Shown: positions 52,600-60,888, counted from the first letter of the stretch. The stretch: 64,000 nt of DNA from Palsa-506 sp963786975 (GCA_963786975.1 CAWBBE010000005.1:1-64000); one strand, 5' to 3'. Notes: a model not told the origin generated them from the letters alone. Made by a program: numbers and translations.

Positions 52600-52977
52600 A
52601 TGAACGATGCTCACCAGGTGATAAAGGCCTACTGGGCGGCAGCTGAGGCTAGGGACTGGACCACGTTTGCCGGGCTGGTCGCCGAGCAGGTCGTATATGA
52701 GGCGCCACAGACCCGGGAGCGAGTTCGCGGGCGCACCGCCTACATGCGGTTCAATGCCGACGGGTTCCCTAGCGACTGGCATCTCAAGGTGGAACGGATC
52801 ATCGGGGAAGGTCGCCACGCGGCGAGCTGGATCGAGTTCTCCGATGCCGGTGACCACTACCCGGGACTGTGTTTCTTTGACCTCGATGAAAACGGCCGGA
52901 TTGCCCGGATCACCGACTTCTGGCCCACGCCGACCGAACTTCCGGCCAGCCGTGCCCACCTGGTGGAGCGTTACTGA
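52600..52977 (+). CDS. SnoaL/NTF2-like protein
   Basis: 125 residues from ATG 52600. The helices DAHQVIKAYWAAAEARDWTT and FAGLVAEQVVYEAPQTRERV, then YMRFNADGFPSDWHLKVERI, SWIEFSDAGDHYPGLCFFDL and ARITDFWPTPTELPASR make a complete cone-like NTF2 fold. Homologues with the FADLxAxDVVYExP start are annotated as ketosteroid isomerase-like. Monocistronic; no catalytic assignment possible. Confidence 0.86.
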   Translation: MNDAHQVIKAYWAAAEARDWTTFAGLVAEQVVYEAPQTRERVRGRTAYMRFNADGFPSDWHLKVERIIGEGRHAASWIEFSDAGDHYPGLCFFDLDENGRIARITDFWPTPTELPASRAHLVERY

Positions 52978-53040
52978 TCAATACGGACGCGGTCCGTGGG
53001 AGCCAGCATCCTTCGTAGCAGCCAGTGCCCGCGTAACGAG

Positions 53041-53086
53041 TGACAAGCTTAGCTTGACGCCTTATAGCGACAACGTTACGTTGTCG
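53041..53086 (+). promoter_or_regulatory. Tandem operators and leaderless promoter of the HTH-Clp_N-zinc-finger gene
   Basis: Two boxes of the same design, TGACAAGCTTAGCTTGACG (53041-53059) and CGACAACGTTACGTTGTCG (53068-53086), each with arms around a central TTA; the second has perfect 8-base arms, the first perfect 5-base arms. Centres are 27 bases apart. The first box overlaps a -35 element TTGACG (53054-53059); 17 bases on, a -10 element TACGTT (53077-53082) overlaps the second. The start of transcription would fall at or next to the GTG at 53089, so the message should be leaderless. Confidence 0.7.
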
Positions 53087-53088
53087 AT

Positions 53089-53928
53089 GTGGCCGCAGTA
53101 AGTGTCTCGGAGCTGGCCGAAGCGGTGCGCCAGCAAGCGCCGGGCGCGCCGCTCGACCGGGTCGAGGCGGCCCTGACGGTCAGCGAAGAGCTGGTTTCGT
53201 GCGCGGACGAGCTGATCGGCCAGTTCGTGGCGGAAGCGCGCCGGGCGGGGTGCTCCTGGACCGAGATCGGCCAGCGGATAGGGGTATCCAAGCAGGCGGC
53301 CAGGCAGCGCTTTGCGGATCCGAGGCGGCGCGCACCGAAGGCCTGGAGCTGCAGGTTGAGCGCACCTTGCGGGAGCTGCCTGGAGGCGGCCAGGCGGGAG
53401 GCCGCCGCTGACGGGGCCGCCGAGGTGGGCACCCATCACCTGCTTATCGGGCTTTTCCGTGCGGGGGTAGCCGCCGCCGTTCTGGAGGAGCTGGGAGTGC
53501 GGGCCGACGCGGTGCGCGCCGCCGCGCGAGAGCTGTTCCCGGGAGCCGGAGGCGTGCCCGGCGAGCGGGCGCCACAAGAGTCGGCCGGGGCCCGTGCGGC
53601 GCTCCAGCGTGCGGCCGCGGCGGCCCAGCAGGCCGGGCGCGGCGACGTGGGCACCGAGCACCTCCTTGCCGCGCTTGCGCTTGAGCCTGGTTCGCGTGCC
53701 CGGCGTGTGCTGAGCCACCTCGGCGTGAGCACCGCCGCCATCAGGAAAGGACTCGACGGCTACGTCGGCCCCGGGAAGCGGCGCCGCCGCAAACAAGGCA
53801 CGGTTGATCTCGCCTGCTCGTTTTGCAGAAAGAGCCAGCAGCAGGTCAGAAAGCTCGTGGGCGGCCCCGGCGTGTATATCTGCGACGAGTGCATCGAACT
53901 GGGCAATGAGATCCTCGCCGAAGAATGA
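53089..53928 (+). CDS. HTH - Clp_N repeat - ClpX-type zinc-finger protein
   Basis: 279 residues from GTG 53089. Residues ~25-85: a helix-turn-helix with CSWTEIGQRIGVSKQAARQR, as in sigma region 4 or Clp-associated regulators. Residues ~100-230: two Clp_N-like motifs (EVGTHHLLIGLFRAGVAAAV and DVGTEHLLAALALEPGSRAR). Residues ~240-279: a C4 zinc finger of the ClpX type (LACSFCRKSQQQVRKLVGGP, VYICDECIELGNEIL). No AAA+ domain exists, so it is not a chaperone. It resembles a DNA-binding regulator wearing the substrate- and adaptor-binding parts of Clp ATPases; autoregulation is suggested by its operators. Confidence 0.88.
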   Translation: MAAVSVSELAEAVRQQAPGAPLDRVEAALTVSEELVSCADELIGQFVAEARRAGCSWTEIGQRIGVSKQAARQRFADPRRRAPKAWSCRLSAPCGSCLEAARREAAADGAAEVGTHHLLIGLFRAGVAAAVLEELGVRADAVRAAARELFPGAGGVPGERAPQESAGARAALQRAAAAAQQAGRGDVGTEHLLAALALEPGSRARRVLSHLGVSTAAIRKGLDGYVGPGKRRRRKQGTVDLACSFCRKSQQQVRKLVGGPGVYICDECIELGNEILAEE

Positions 53929-54028
53929 GACGAACCAGGTGCATGGCGCAGACTGCGCGGACGGGTTATGGCGCGGCGCCTTTCCCGTCCGCGCACCGTT
54001 AGGTGGCCCTGATCTACCGGCGCGCGGA

Positions 54029-54439
54029 TCAGCGCAGTTCCTGGATGCGGACGAGGTTGCCCGCGGGATCGCGGACGGCGCAGTCGCGGATCCCGTACGG
54101 CTGCTCGATCGGCTCCTGGACCACCTCGGCTCCGCCGGCCTGCACCTTTTCGAAGGTGGCGTTGAGGTCGGCGGTGGCCAGCAGGATCCAGCCGTAGGTG
54201 CCCTTGGCCATCATCTCGGCGATGGTCCGGCGCTCGTCGTCGGTGACCCCGGGGTCGGCGCCCGGCGGCGCCAGCAGGATGGACGTGCCGGGCTGGCCGG
54301 CCGGGCCGACCGTAATCCAGCGCATCTTGCCTTTCCCGACGTCGCTGCGGACCTCGAAGCCGAGCGTGTCGCGGTAGAAGGCCACCGAGGCGTCCGGGTC
54401 GTCGTGCGGGAGGAAGCTCGCGTGAATGGTGATGTCCAT
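54029..54439 (-). CDS. VOC-superfamily protein
   Basis: 136 residues from ATG 54439. HASFLPHDDPDASVAFYRDT opens the domain, MRWITVGPAGQPGTSILLAP follows, and GWILLATADLNATFEKVQAG, GGAEVVQEPIEQPYGIRDCA and DPAGNLVRIQEL close it; the His near the start and Arg in place of the final Glu suggest a modified metal site. It follows an AraC-type gene by 5 bases, a common AraC-VOC operon arrangement. Confidence 0.88.
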   Translation of the reverse strand: MDITIHASFLPHDDPDASVAFYRDTLGFEVRSDVGKGKMRWITVGPAGQPGTSILLAPPGADPGVTDDERRTIAEMMAKGTYGWILLATADLNATFEKVQAGGAEVVQEPIEQPYGIRDCAVRDPAGNLVRIQELR

Positions 54440-54444
54440 GCCGG

Positions 54445-54909
54445 TCAGGCTAGCTGCGGCTCGGTGACCGGCGCTTCTCGGTTCCTGACCGGCCTGGTCA
54501 CCTGCTTCGCCACGCACGCCGGCAGGCCCGCCGTCGCCCGGGCTGCCTGGCTCCGGTAGCTGCTCGGCGGCAGCCCGACCAGCTCGGTGAACCGGCTGCT
54601 GAAGGTGCCCAGCGACGAGCAGCCGACCGCGAAGCAGACCTCGGTGACGCTGAGGTCGCCACGGCGCAGCAGCGCCATCGCGCGCTCGATCCGCCGCGTC
54701 ATCAGGTAGCCGTACGGCGACTCGCCGTAGGCGAGCCGGAACTCGCGGCTGAAGTGCCCGGCCGACATGTGCGCGCCGCGGGCCAGCGCCTCGACGTCCA
54801 GCGGCTGCGCGTACTCCTGGTCCATCCGGTCCCGGACCCGGCGCAGCCGCGCGAGGTCGCTCAGCCGCTGCGTCGCGGCGAGCGCTCGCGTCCACGATGG
54901 GTGACACAT
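54445..54909 (-). CDS. AraC-family transcriptional regulator (DNA-binding domain only)
   Basis: 154 residues from ATG 54909 behind GGAGGTCTCTC. The double HTH is complete: YAQPLDVEALARGAHMSAGH, FSREFRLAYGESPYGYLMTR, RRIERAMALLRRGDLSVTEV and CFAVGCSSLGTFSSRFTELV with GLPPSSYR. There is no ligand-binding domain, so it belongs to the short AraC proteins found upstream of VOC genes, which it probably regulates. Its 3' end is duplicated upstream (54953-55015). Confidence 0.9.
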   Translation of the reverse strand: MCHPSWTRALAATQRLSDLARLRRVRDRMDQEYAQPLDVEALARGAHMSAGHFSREFRLAYGESPYGYLMTRRIERAMALLRRGDLSVTEVCFAVGCSSLGTFSSRFTELVGLPPSSYRSQAARATAGLPACVAKQVTRPVRNREAPVTEPQLA

Positions 54910-54952
54910 GAGAGACCTCCTTTGGCACGGTGGCGGACCGCGGTGGTCCCAG

Positions 54953-55015
54953 GTCAGGCTAGCTGCGGCTCGGTGACCGGCGCTTCTCGATTCCTGATCG
55001 GTCTGGTCACTGCTT
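54953..55015 (-). repeat. Direct duplicate of the AraC gene 3' end
   Basis: GGTCAGGCTAGCTGCGGCTC and the next ~45 bases (GGTGACCGGCGCTTCTCG...) repeat 54443-54508 with about four differences. The original encodes the last residues of the AraC protein and its stop, so the duplicate marks the 3' end of a vanished upstream paralogue or a failed tandem duplication. Confidence 0.7.
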
Positions 55016-55096
55016 CCTGCTGAGCCTGCGCCACCGGGCCAGGGCCGCCGCGCTGCTGGCCCCGGCTCCGGGGAGGTGGCGATCATCACCAGCTCG

Positions 55097-55372
55097 TCAA
55101 ATTCTCAGATGCTTGAACCCCTCTCGCACGATGCGGGCGCCGAGCGCGCCAGCGGCACCGGTGATCACCCCCCTGGTAATGGTCGTACCATGCTCGGCCC
55201 CGAATTCCTTGGCGGCTCTCATAATGGGTACTGCTGCCGCATTGAACCCTTCGCTGAAGGCGCCATTATCAGTCGAGGCGTCATAGGCACCTTTGGCGAA
55301 CCCGGCGGCAATCGCCACCGGAGATACAGCAACTACGCTGACGTTCGACCAGAACTCGTTTGTATTTTCCAC
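55097..55372 (-). CDS. Hypothetical 91-residue protein, lower GC
   Basis: GTG 55372 lies behind GGGGAGAGAGGAAT. The sequence SVVAVSPVAIAAGFAKGAYD, FNAAAVPIMRAAKEFGAEHG and ITRGVITGAAGALGARIVRE is amphipathic, Gly/Ala-rich, with two possible membrane-associated helices. No family is recognised. GC is lower than in the neighbours and it stands alone, which fits an acquired or phage-derived gene. Confidence 0.55.
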   Translation of the reverse strand: MENTNEFWSNVSVVAVSPVAIAAGFAKGAYDASTDNGAFSEGFNAAAVPIMRAAKEFGAEHGTTITRGVITGAAGALGARIVREGFKHLRI

Positions 55373-55847
55373 TTGCTATTCCTCTCTCCCCTTGGAGTTC
55401 AGGAGACGACCCGCGCGGGCCGCCAGTTCCAGCATCACACCCAGTACGCGGCCAGCGCTGGCCCGCGTCGTCACCTCGTCGTCCTCACCGTGCGGATGGG
55501 TCATTGTCCGGAGCACCATTCATCAGCGGCGGACCCTCAGACACGCGTGCGGACCGCACCGGTCAGGTACGTGCGAACATCCGGCGCCAGGCTGCGGGCA
55601 GGCTCGTGCACACCTCACCACAATCCTGGCCCGCGCCAGGGCGAAGCGCCATGGTCCAGCATCCACATCCATGGTGGACCTTGCTCCCCGGCCAGCCTGG
55701 CGAGACGCCGCGGGCCCCGGGCCATCCCGGCCTAAGGCCGGTACCGGGCAGGAACTAGGGCATTCGCACGATGCGGCGCCAGGGGCCTTACGGCGATGCT
55801 CAGAGTACGGCCGCAGAGGCGGCCGGTGCGAAGAGAGGAGCATTGCC
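55373..55847 (+). other. Intergenic, no gene seen
   Basis: Overlapping Arg/Pro-rich frames on both strands without motifs. The final bases before 55848 (AAGAGAGGAGCATTGCC) are the ribosome site of the small protein that follows. Confidence 0.4.
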
Positions 55848-55961
55848 ATGACCGCGATTACGCGGATCGTGCGGCGGGTGGCCGCCGTGGTGGACGACAT
55901 GAACTACGCGCAGCGCAGGTCCACGGAGCTGTTCCTGGGCCTCGGCGAGAAGCGGCGCTAG
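55848..55961 (+). CDS. Small basic protein (37 residues), conserved actinobacterial type
   Basis: ATG 55848 after AGAGAGGAG encodes MTAITRIVRRVAAVVDDMNY and AQRRSTELFLGLGEKRR. The pattern of an amphipathic basic helix followed by NYAQRRxxEL resembles small proteins seen widely in actinobacteria. The strong ribosome site and the coding-like bias support it. Function unknown. Confidence 0.6.
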   Translation: MTAITRIVRRVAAVVDDMNYAQRRSTELFLGLGEKRR

Positions 55962-55985
55962 GCAACAGGAGCATCTCCCCGGCCA

Positions 55986-56057
55986 GTGCCGGGCGGCCCG
56001 GCCGAGGTTGCGCCGGGCGGCCCGGCCGAGGTTGCGCCGGGCGGCCCGGCCGAGGTT
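55986..56057 (+). repeat. Three tandem 24-base repeats
   Basis: GCGCCGGGCGGCCCGGCC followed by GAGGTT, three times without gap (55986-56009, 56010-56033, 56034-56057), differing only in the second base of the first. If read, they encode APGGPAEV three times, but the frame has no credible gene. Located in the gap between the small protein and the DUF72 gene end. Confidence 0.85.
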
Positions 56058-56125
56058 GTGCCCGGAGCCCGACTGGCTGACGGCCTGGCAGCTCGCCGGG
56101 CCGGCCGGGTCGCGGCGGTCCATGG

Positions 56126-56851
56126 CTACCGATCTAGCAGGAGCCGAAGGGTCCGGGCGTTCCGCACGGCATTGGCGTTGCCGTCGTTGTTGAAGTAGAC
56201 GAACACTTCTTGCCCGGCCGCGTTCCATTCCCCGATCCGGTCAGCCCACCATGCCAGGTCGGCGTCAGGGTAGGAACCTGCGTACAAGTGGTGCTGGTCT
56301 GGGCCGTGCATTCGCACGTAGGCGAAGTCCGTGGTGGCTCGCAGTATGCACGGCAGGTTCGCGCCGCTCATCACGCAGTAAGCGGCACCGTGTGCTTCCA
56401 GCAGTGCGAAGATTTCCTCGCAGTGCCAGCTGCGATGGCGGAACTCCACCGCGACCCGTATCCAGCCGGGGACGAGCCGGAGGAAATAGGCCAGCCGGGC
56501 GTCATCGCGTGCGTGCGAAGGCGCGAGCTGGACCAGCAGCACCGCGCGCCTGTCACTCAGCTCGTGCCAGCCCACCGCGATGCGCTGCAGCCACGTCTCC
56601 GGCGCGTAGAGCCGGCGCCCGTGGGTCAGGCCCCGCGGTGCCTTGGCGGACAGGCGGAAGCCATCGGGCAGCCTGTGCCGCCAGCTGCTGAACGCCGCCG
56701 GCCGAGGCCAGTGGTAGAAGCTGCTGTTCAGCTCAGCCGTGCCGAAGGCAGCAGCGTAGCGGGCTAGCCGGTCACCGGCCGCGAGCCCCGGAGCATACAG
56801 TTCAGGGTGCCAATGGTCGTAGCTCCACCCAGAAGTGCCGATCCTGGTCAC
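56126..56851 (-). CDS. DUF72-family protein (TIM-barrel-like)
   Basis: 241 residues from GTG 56851 (GTG 56854 equally good). The N-terminus RIGTSGWSYDHWHPELYAPG is the DUF72 signature; AELNSSFYHWPRPAAFSSWR, FRLSAKAPRGLTHGRRL, VLLVQLAPSHARDD, RVAVEFRHRSWHCEEIFALL and FAYVRMHGPD, then VFVYFNNDGNANAVRNAR are the other conserved blocks. The family has a TIM barrel resembling xylose isomerase-type proteins; its reaction is unknown. Complete. Confidence 0.92.
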   Translation of the reverse strand: MTRIGTSGWSYDHWHPELYAPGLAAGDRLARYAAAFGTAELNSSFYHWPRPAAFSSWRHRLPDGFRLSAKAPRGLTHGRRLYAPETWLQRIAVGWHELSDRRAVLLVQLAPSHARDDARLAYFLRLVPGWIRVAVEFRHRSWHCEEIFALLEAHGAAYCVMSGANLPCILRATTDFAYVRMHGPDQHHLYAGSYPDADLAWWADRIGEWNAAGQEVFVYFNNDGNANAVRNARTLRLLLDR

Positions 56852-56930
56852 CACTGTTCCTGCCAGCCACCGGACCAGCCGGCAACCCGGCCGTCCGGCG
56901 CCATGCCGCGGCGGATCGGCGATGGTGATA

Positions 56931-57308
56931 TCACGAGCCGGGCGTTTCGCCGCCAGGCTGCTGACCGGGTCCCGGCTGGCTCGCTGCTGGTATGTCCGCA
57001 TCCACCAGCGCGGTCGAGCCGGCCGGACGGGCGACCGCGCCCTCGGTCCGCGCCCGGAGGCGTTCCAGCGATTCACCATCGCCGAGCGGGATAGCGGCTT
57101 CCAGGCGCGCGCTGGCCTGCACCTCGGGCAGGTCCATGACGACATCGACCAGGTTCGCCCGGCTGCCCGGGGTAACATGCCCGGACGCCGCGTGCAGCGA
57201 TGCCCGGGCGGTTCCGCCGGCTCCGCTGGATGTTGTCACCTCGGCAGCGGTGACCATTTGATCACCATCGTTGATCTCGATGCGCCGGGGCGTATCAGGG
57301 CTAGTCAT
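56931..57308 (-). CDS. Hypothetical conserved actinobacterial protein
   Basis: 125 residues from ATG 57308 behind GGAGACATCTC. HAASGHVTPGSRANLVDVVM, DLPEVQASARLEAAIPLGDG and ESLERLRARTEGAVARPAGS then TALVDADIPA look like a compact alpha/beta domain. Similar sequences with the LPEVxASxRLxATIPLGDxESL block occur in actinobacteria as hypothetical proteins. The tail is Pro/Gln-rich. The ribosome-site segment CGGAGACATCTCATCA occurs twice in tandem before the start. Confidence 0.62.
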   Translation of the reverse strand: MTSPDTPRRIEINDGDQMVTAAEVTTSSGAGGTARASLHAASGHVTPGSRANLVDVVMDLPEVQASARLEAAIPLGDGESLERLRARTEGAVARPAGSTALVDADIPAASQPGPGQQPGGETPGS

Positions 57309-57654
57309 GAGATGTCTCCGTGATGAGATGTCTCCGGAAATCGCCTGTGCTGACCTGACCAGGTGCACCAGGCCTATCAGCCTCGCCCTGGCGCGCCCCT
57401 GGCCGGTCCGGTACGCACAGCAGCATTGCTGCCGCAGGTCCTGGTACTGCGCTGCCCGGGACCGACCGGATGAAACGGGCCGCCATCGTCTAATCCGTGC
57501 GAGACCGGCACCAGTGGCCGTCCGGCAGCCTCGGGTGCCCTGATGGCCGCGGCCGGGGCCGGGGAAGACCTCGAAGACCAGCCAGCATGTGAGCCGGGCC
57601 GCTATCCTCCCGACCCGGCGTATCTCCTCAGATCGGCGGGCTAGGTTCTTTCCC

Positions 57655-58326
57655 ATGGCGATCGCGCGATTCAAGGACTTGTGCCTGGACGCGGGCGACC
57701 CGGCCCGGCTCGGCGCGTTCTGGGCGGCCGTGCTCGGCCGCAGCTGGGAGGCCAAGGCTGACGGCGAGGGACTGCTGACCGGGCCGACGCCGCAGCACAC
57801 GATGTGGGTCAACCGGGTCCCCGCGGCCAAGAACGTCAAGCACCGGGTGCACCTGGACATTTACGCCCGGGACCTGGGGGACCTGGAGGCGCTCGGCGCG
57901 ACCATCGTGGAGCCGCAGCACGGCACGCGCACCTGGACGGTCATGGCCGATCCCGAGGGCGGCGAGTTCTGCGCGTTCCTGCGTTCCGTGGTCCCGGCTG
58001 AGCGGCTGCACGGCCTGGTGGTGGACTGCGCCGACCCCGAAGCGCAGGCCCGGTGGTGGGCCGGGGTGTACGGGGTCAGCGTCACCGAGAACGACGGCTG
58101 GTGCACCCTGCAGGGCGTGCCTGGCATGCCGATCCTCACCATGGACTTCGTTCCGGTGCCCGAGCCGAAGACCGTGAAGAACCGCATCCACTGGGACGTT
58201 ACGGTTCCCGGCGTGGCGCCGCTCGCTGCGGCCGGGGCCACGGTCCTGCGCGAGCCGGGCGGCGACATCCGCTGGCACGTGCTGGCCGATCCGGAGGGAA
58301 ACGAGTTCTGCGTGTTCGCCGGGTAG
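57655..58326 (+). CDS. Two-domain VOC (glyoxalase_6) protein
   Basis: 223 residues from ATG 57655. Domain 1 (about 1-115) has FKDLCLDAGDPARLGAFWAA, VPAAKNVKHRVHLDIYARDL and WTVMADPEGGEFCAF; domain 2 (about 120-223) has GLVVDCADPEAQARWWAGVY, FVPVPEPKTVKNRIHWDVTV and WHVLADPEGNEFCVFAG. The fused halves make the pseudo-dimer needed for one active site. It is related to the single-domain protein at 23537. Substrate unknown. Confidence 0.9.
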   Translation: MAIARFKDLCLDAGDPARLGAFWAAVLGRSWEAKADGEGLLTGPTPQHTMWVNRVPAAKNVKHRVHLDIYARDLGDLEALGATIVEPQHGTRTWTVMADPEGGEFCAFLRSVVPAERLHGLVVDCADPEAQARWWAGVYGVSVTENDGWCTLQGVPGMPILTMDFVPVPEPKTVKNRIHWDVTVPGVAPLAAAGATVLREPGGDIRWHVLADPEGNEFCVFAG

Positions 58327-58420
58327 GTCTGTCGATTCGCGGCGGTCCCGTCCGTCGGACCTAGTGTCAGGTCCATATTCCGGCCGCAGACGCCGGCCGG
58401 CCAGGTGCGAGGAGAATTCG

Positions 58421-58729
58421 ATGGCGAAGTTCGTGTATGTCTACATCGGCGGTCAGATGGCAGAGACGCCAGCGGCGCAGGAGCAGGCGATGCAGGCCTG
58501 GGGGGCATGGTTCGGTGAACTCGGCGACTCGGTTGCGGACATGGGGAACCCGTTCGGCAACTCCGCGACGGTAAGTCCGGGCGGTGTCGCCGACGGGGCC
58601 AAGTCTGGTGCGGGCGGCTACTCGATCGTGTCGGCCGGCTCGCTGAGTGAGGCGACGGCGAAGGCCACCGGCTGCCCGGTGCTAGCCAGCGGCGGGTCCG
58701 TCGAGGTCTTCGAGGCCATCGAGATGTAG
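58421..58729 (+). CDS. YCII-like domain protein
   Basis: 102 residues from ATG 58421, ribosome site GCGAGGAG. FVYVYIGGQMAETPAAQEQA, WGAWFGELGDSVADMGNPFG, SATVSPGGVADGAKSGAGGY and SIVSAGSLSEATAKATGCPV follow the YCII pattern with a Glu/Asp-rich tail. In actinobacteria such genes sit beside ECF41-type sigma genes; here the sigma remnant converges on it, overlapping the end. Confidence 0.84.
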   Translation: MAKFVYVYIGGQMAETPAAQEQAMQAWGAWFGELGDSVADMGNPFGNSATVSPGGVADGAKSGAGGYSIVSAGSLSEATAKATGCPVLASGGSVEVFEAIEM

Positions 58730-58734
58730 TGGCA

Positions 58735-59289
58735 CCGGCGTAAGCGGGTTGCCCAGGGCCGGAGCTTGCGGGGGTTGCGTACCGCCCAGATGCGGGTGAT
58801 CTGGTGGCCGGTGGTCTGGAAGGCGAAGACCGTTACGGTGACGTGGTCTTGCTGTGCGACCAGGCCGGGCTGGCCGTTGACGGTGCGTTCCAGGATGGTC
58901 AGGTTGCCGGGTGCCCGGCCGGCGAGATCGGCCAGGTAGCGGGCGATCTGCTGGCTGCCCTCGATCGGGTGCAGCGCGGCCGGGACCAGGCCGCCGCCGT
59001 CGGCGGTCATGGTGGCGGCGGGGTCCAGCAGGCCGATGAGGGCACTGATGTCGCTGGCTTGCCAGGCTTTCCTGAATTCGCTGATGAGGGCGGCCCGGCG
59101 GGGGGCCGGGGCGGCGGGGGGCTGCGCGGCGCGGATGCGGCGGCGGGCGGCGGAGGCCAGCTCGCGGCAGGCCGCCGGGGTGCGGCCGGTGATCCGGGCT
59201 ACCTCGGCGAAGGAGTAGCCGAAGACGTCGTGCAAGATGACCGCGACCCGCTGGGCCGGGGTCACCGATTCGAGCACGCGGCCGGCGTC
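58735..59289 (-). pseudogene. ECF41-type sigma factor, 5' half deleted
   Basis: The reading frame has region 4 (SVTPAQRVAVILHDVFGYSF, AEVARITGRTPAACRELASA) and the SnoaL-like extension (SEFRKAWQASDISALIGLLD, LADLAGRAPGNLTILERTVN, WAVRNPRKLRPW). Region 2 and the WLPEP linker are missing: at about 59289 the sequence becomes a carboxymuconolactone decarboxylase remnant on the other strand. The native stop is also lost; the frame runs antisense into the YCII gene. Confidence 0.8.
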
Positions 59290-59442
59290 ACCGATGAGGC
59301 CCGGGCGAATGCGGCCAAGCATTACGACGATGACCAGATCGCCGCGCTGGTGTCGCTCATCGCCCAGATCAACGCCTGGAACCGGCTGAACGTCATTACC
59401 CGCCAGCCCGCCGGTGACTACCAGCCTGGCCAGTGGGGATAG
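59290..59442 (+). pseudogene. Carboxymuconolactone decarboxylase-family protein, 3' end only
   Basis: The 50 codons TDEARANAAKHYDDDQIAAL, VSLIAQINAWNRLNVITRQP and AGDYQPGQWG are the C-terminal end of CMD proteins of the group that accompanies ECF41 sigma factors (INxWNRLNV and YxPG motifs). It begins exactly where the sigma remnant ends, so a deletion has removed the promoter region and both 5' halves of a divergent pair. Confidence 0.8.
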
Positions 59443-59592
59443 CCTCCCGGGCAGCCGGCCAGGAATCAACGGCGGTGATCCGCAGGTCGTGCCGTGGCCA
59501 CCGATGCGCCGTCGATGTCCTCGTTGACTCTCACCCCCAGCACCTGGCAGTAAACCAGGCCCGGGAGCCGGGGCGCCTGGCATCCTCGGGCT

Positions 59593-60888
59593 ATGGACGA
59601 GACGCTGGCGCCCGTGCGCGACCTCACGGACTCTGAGCAGAACCAGGCGGTACTCGACGTGGCCTCCGTGCTGGCCGAGGGCAGCGCGGCGGCGGCGGAT
59701 GTCGCGGGCAGCCACGGTCCGGCGGTGGCGGCCGAGGCGATTGCTGCGGCTCGCTCGCGGCGGCGGCTGGACGAGCTCACCGGACCGGTCCACCTGACCG
59801 TGGTGTGGGCCATGTACGGCGAGACGGGCCGGATGGTCCCCCGCGCAGCGCACCCGCACGGGGAGGACTTCGTACGGGCCAAGGTCCGCCAGCTCGATTG
59901 GCTGACCGACGGCCTGCCCGGCGTCACGTGGAGCATCATCGCCTGCGATGACGGATGCCCGGACCGGCCCTCGAGTGCCGACCTCATGACGGACATCGCG
60001 GCGGCCGAGGGCTACCCGGAGAAAGGCCACCGCAGCGTGACGGTGCTCAGGCTGGCTGAGCTGATCGGCGGTGACATCCCGGTCAGCCCTGCCTTCGACC
60101 GGCTGATCTCGACCGAGCAGTCCCGCAAGGGCGGATCGATACTGGCCGGGCTGGCCGCCGCGATCGGGACCGGCCCGGCGCGGGCGAACGGCGCCGGCCG
60201 GCATCTAGCCTGCTATACCGACGCGGATCTGTCCGCGAACCTGGCCCAGCTGGGCTCGCTGGCGGCGCCGGTGGTGGCCGGTGACAACGTGGTCGGCGCG
60301 CTCGGCCAGCGTTACGGGATCGACGGGGCGGTGCTGGTCCGGGCCGACGGGCCGGTCACCGAGCCGCACAGCACCAGCGACAAGCCGGACAAGATCATCG
60401 TCTTGTTCCGGCATTACGTCCGGGCCCTGCTCATCCCGTCCCTGGCCCAGGTGCTCGACACCCAGGCCGGCTTCAAGGCCTTCGACGCGGCCGCGCTCGG
60501 CCCGGCCATCCAGCAGATGACGTCCTTCACCGAGACCTTCGATGTCGAGTTGCTCATCCATCTCGCCCAGCGCTACGGACCACGGGCCCTGGCAGTCGAG
60601 CCGATCGTGTTCACCGAGGACTTCGCCGCGACGAATTTCCCCTCCGTCGATCCCGGGCCGCGCCACCTGACGATGGTTCGCCAGGTCGTGGAGCTCTACG
60701 ACCGGCTCGTCGCGCCGATCGCCCCCGTCACCGGCGAGGCGGCCGACCTGCTCACCCTGATCAGGACACTCGACCTCGGCGACTACGTAACCTTGATCAA
60801 CCACCTTCGCGCCGAGGACTCCGGCGACCCGACGCTGTTCGACCGGCGATGGCCGGTGCAGCACCTTCGCGACATCCTCGGCCGCTGA
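59593..60888 (+). CDS. Family 2-like GT-A glycosyltransferase
   Basis: 431 residues from ATG 59593. VHLTVVWAMYGETGRMVPRA opens the nucleotide-binding part; ACDDGCPDRPS holds the first acidic cluster; HLACYTDADLSANLAQLGSL supplies the DAD metal motif, and QVLDTQAGFKAFDAAALGPA the acceptor-side QAGFKAF block known from dolichyl-phosphate-mannose-type enzymes. No membrane helix is seen, so the protein is soluble or peripheral. The first ~60 residues are a helical extension. Donor and acceptor unknown; monocistronic. Confidence 0.82.
   Translation: MDETLAPVRDLTDSEQNQAVLDVASVLAEGSAAAADVAGSHGPAVAAEAIAAARSRRRLDELTGPVHLTVVWAMYGETGRMVPRAAHPHGEDFVRAKVRQLDWLTDGLPGVTWSIIACDDGCPDRPSSADLMTDIAAAEGYPEKGHRSVTVLRLAELIGGDIPVSPAFDRLISTEQSRKGGSILAGLAAAIGTGPARANGAGRHLACYTDADLSANLAQLGSLAAPVVAGDNVVGALGQRYGIDGAVLVRADGPVTEPHSTSDKPDKIIVLFRHYVRALLIPSLAQVLDTQAGFKAFDAAALGPAIQQMTSFTETFDVELLIHLAQRYGPRALAVEPIVFTEDFAATNFPSVDPGPRHLTMVRQVVELYDRLVAPIAPVTGEAADLLTLIRTLDLGDYVTLINHLRAEDSGDPTLFDRRWPVQHLRDILGR

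Noticed and set aside
55986..56057. CRISPR-like array or PPE-type repeat protein
   Set aside because: Only three direct 24-base repeats without spacers; no cas genes and no credible reading frame.
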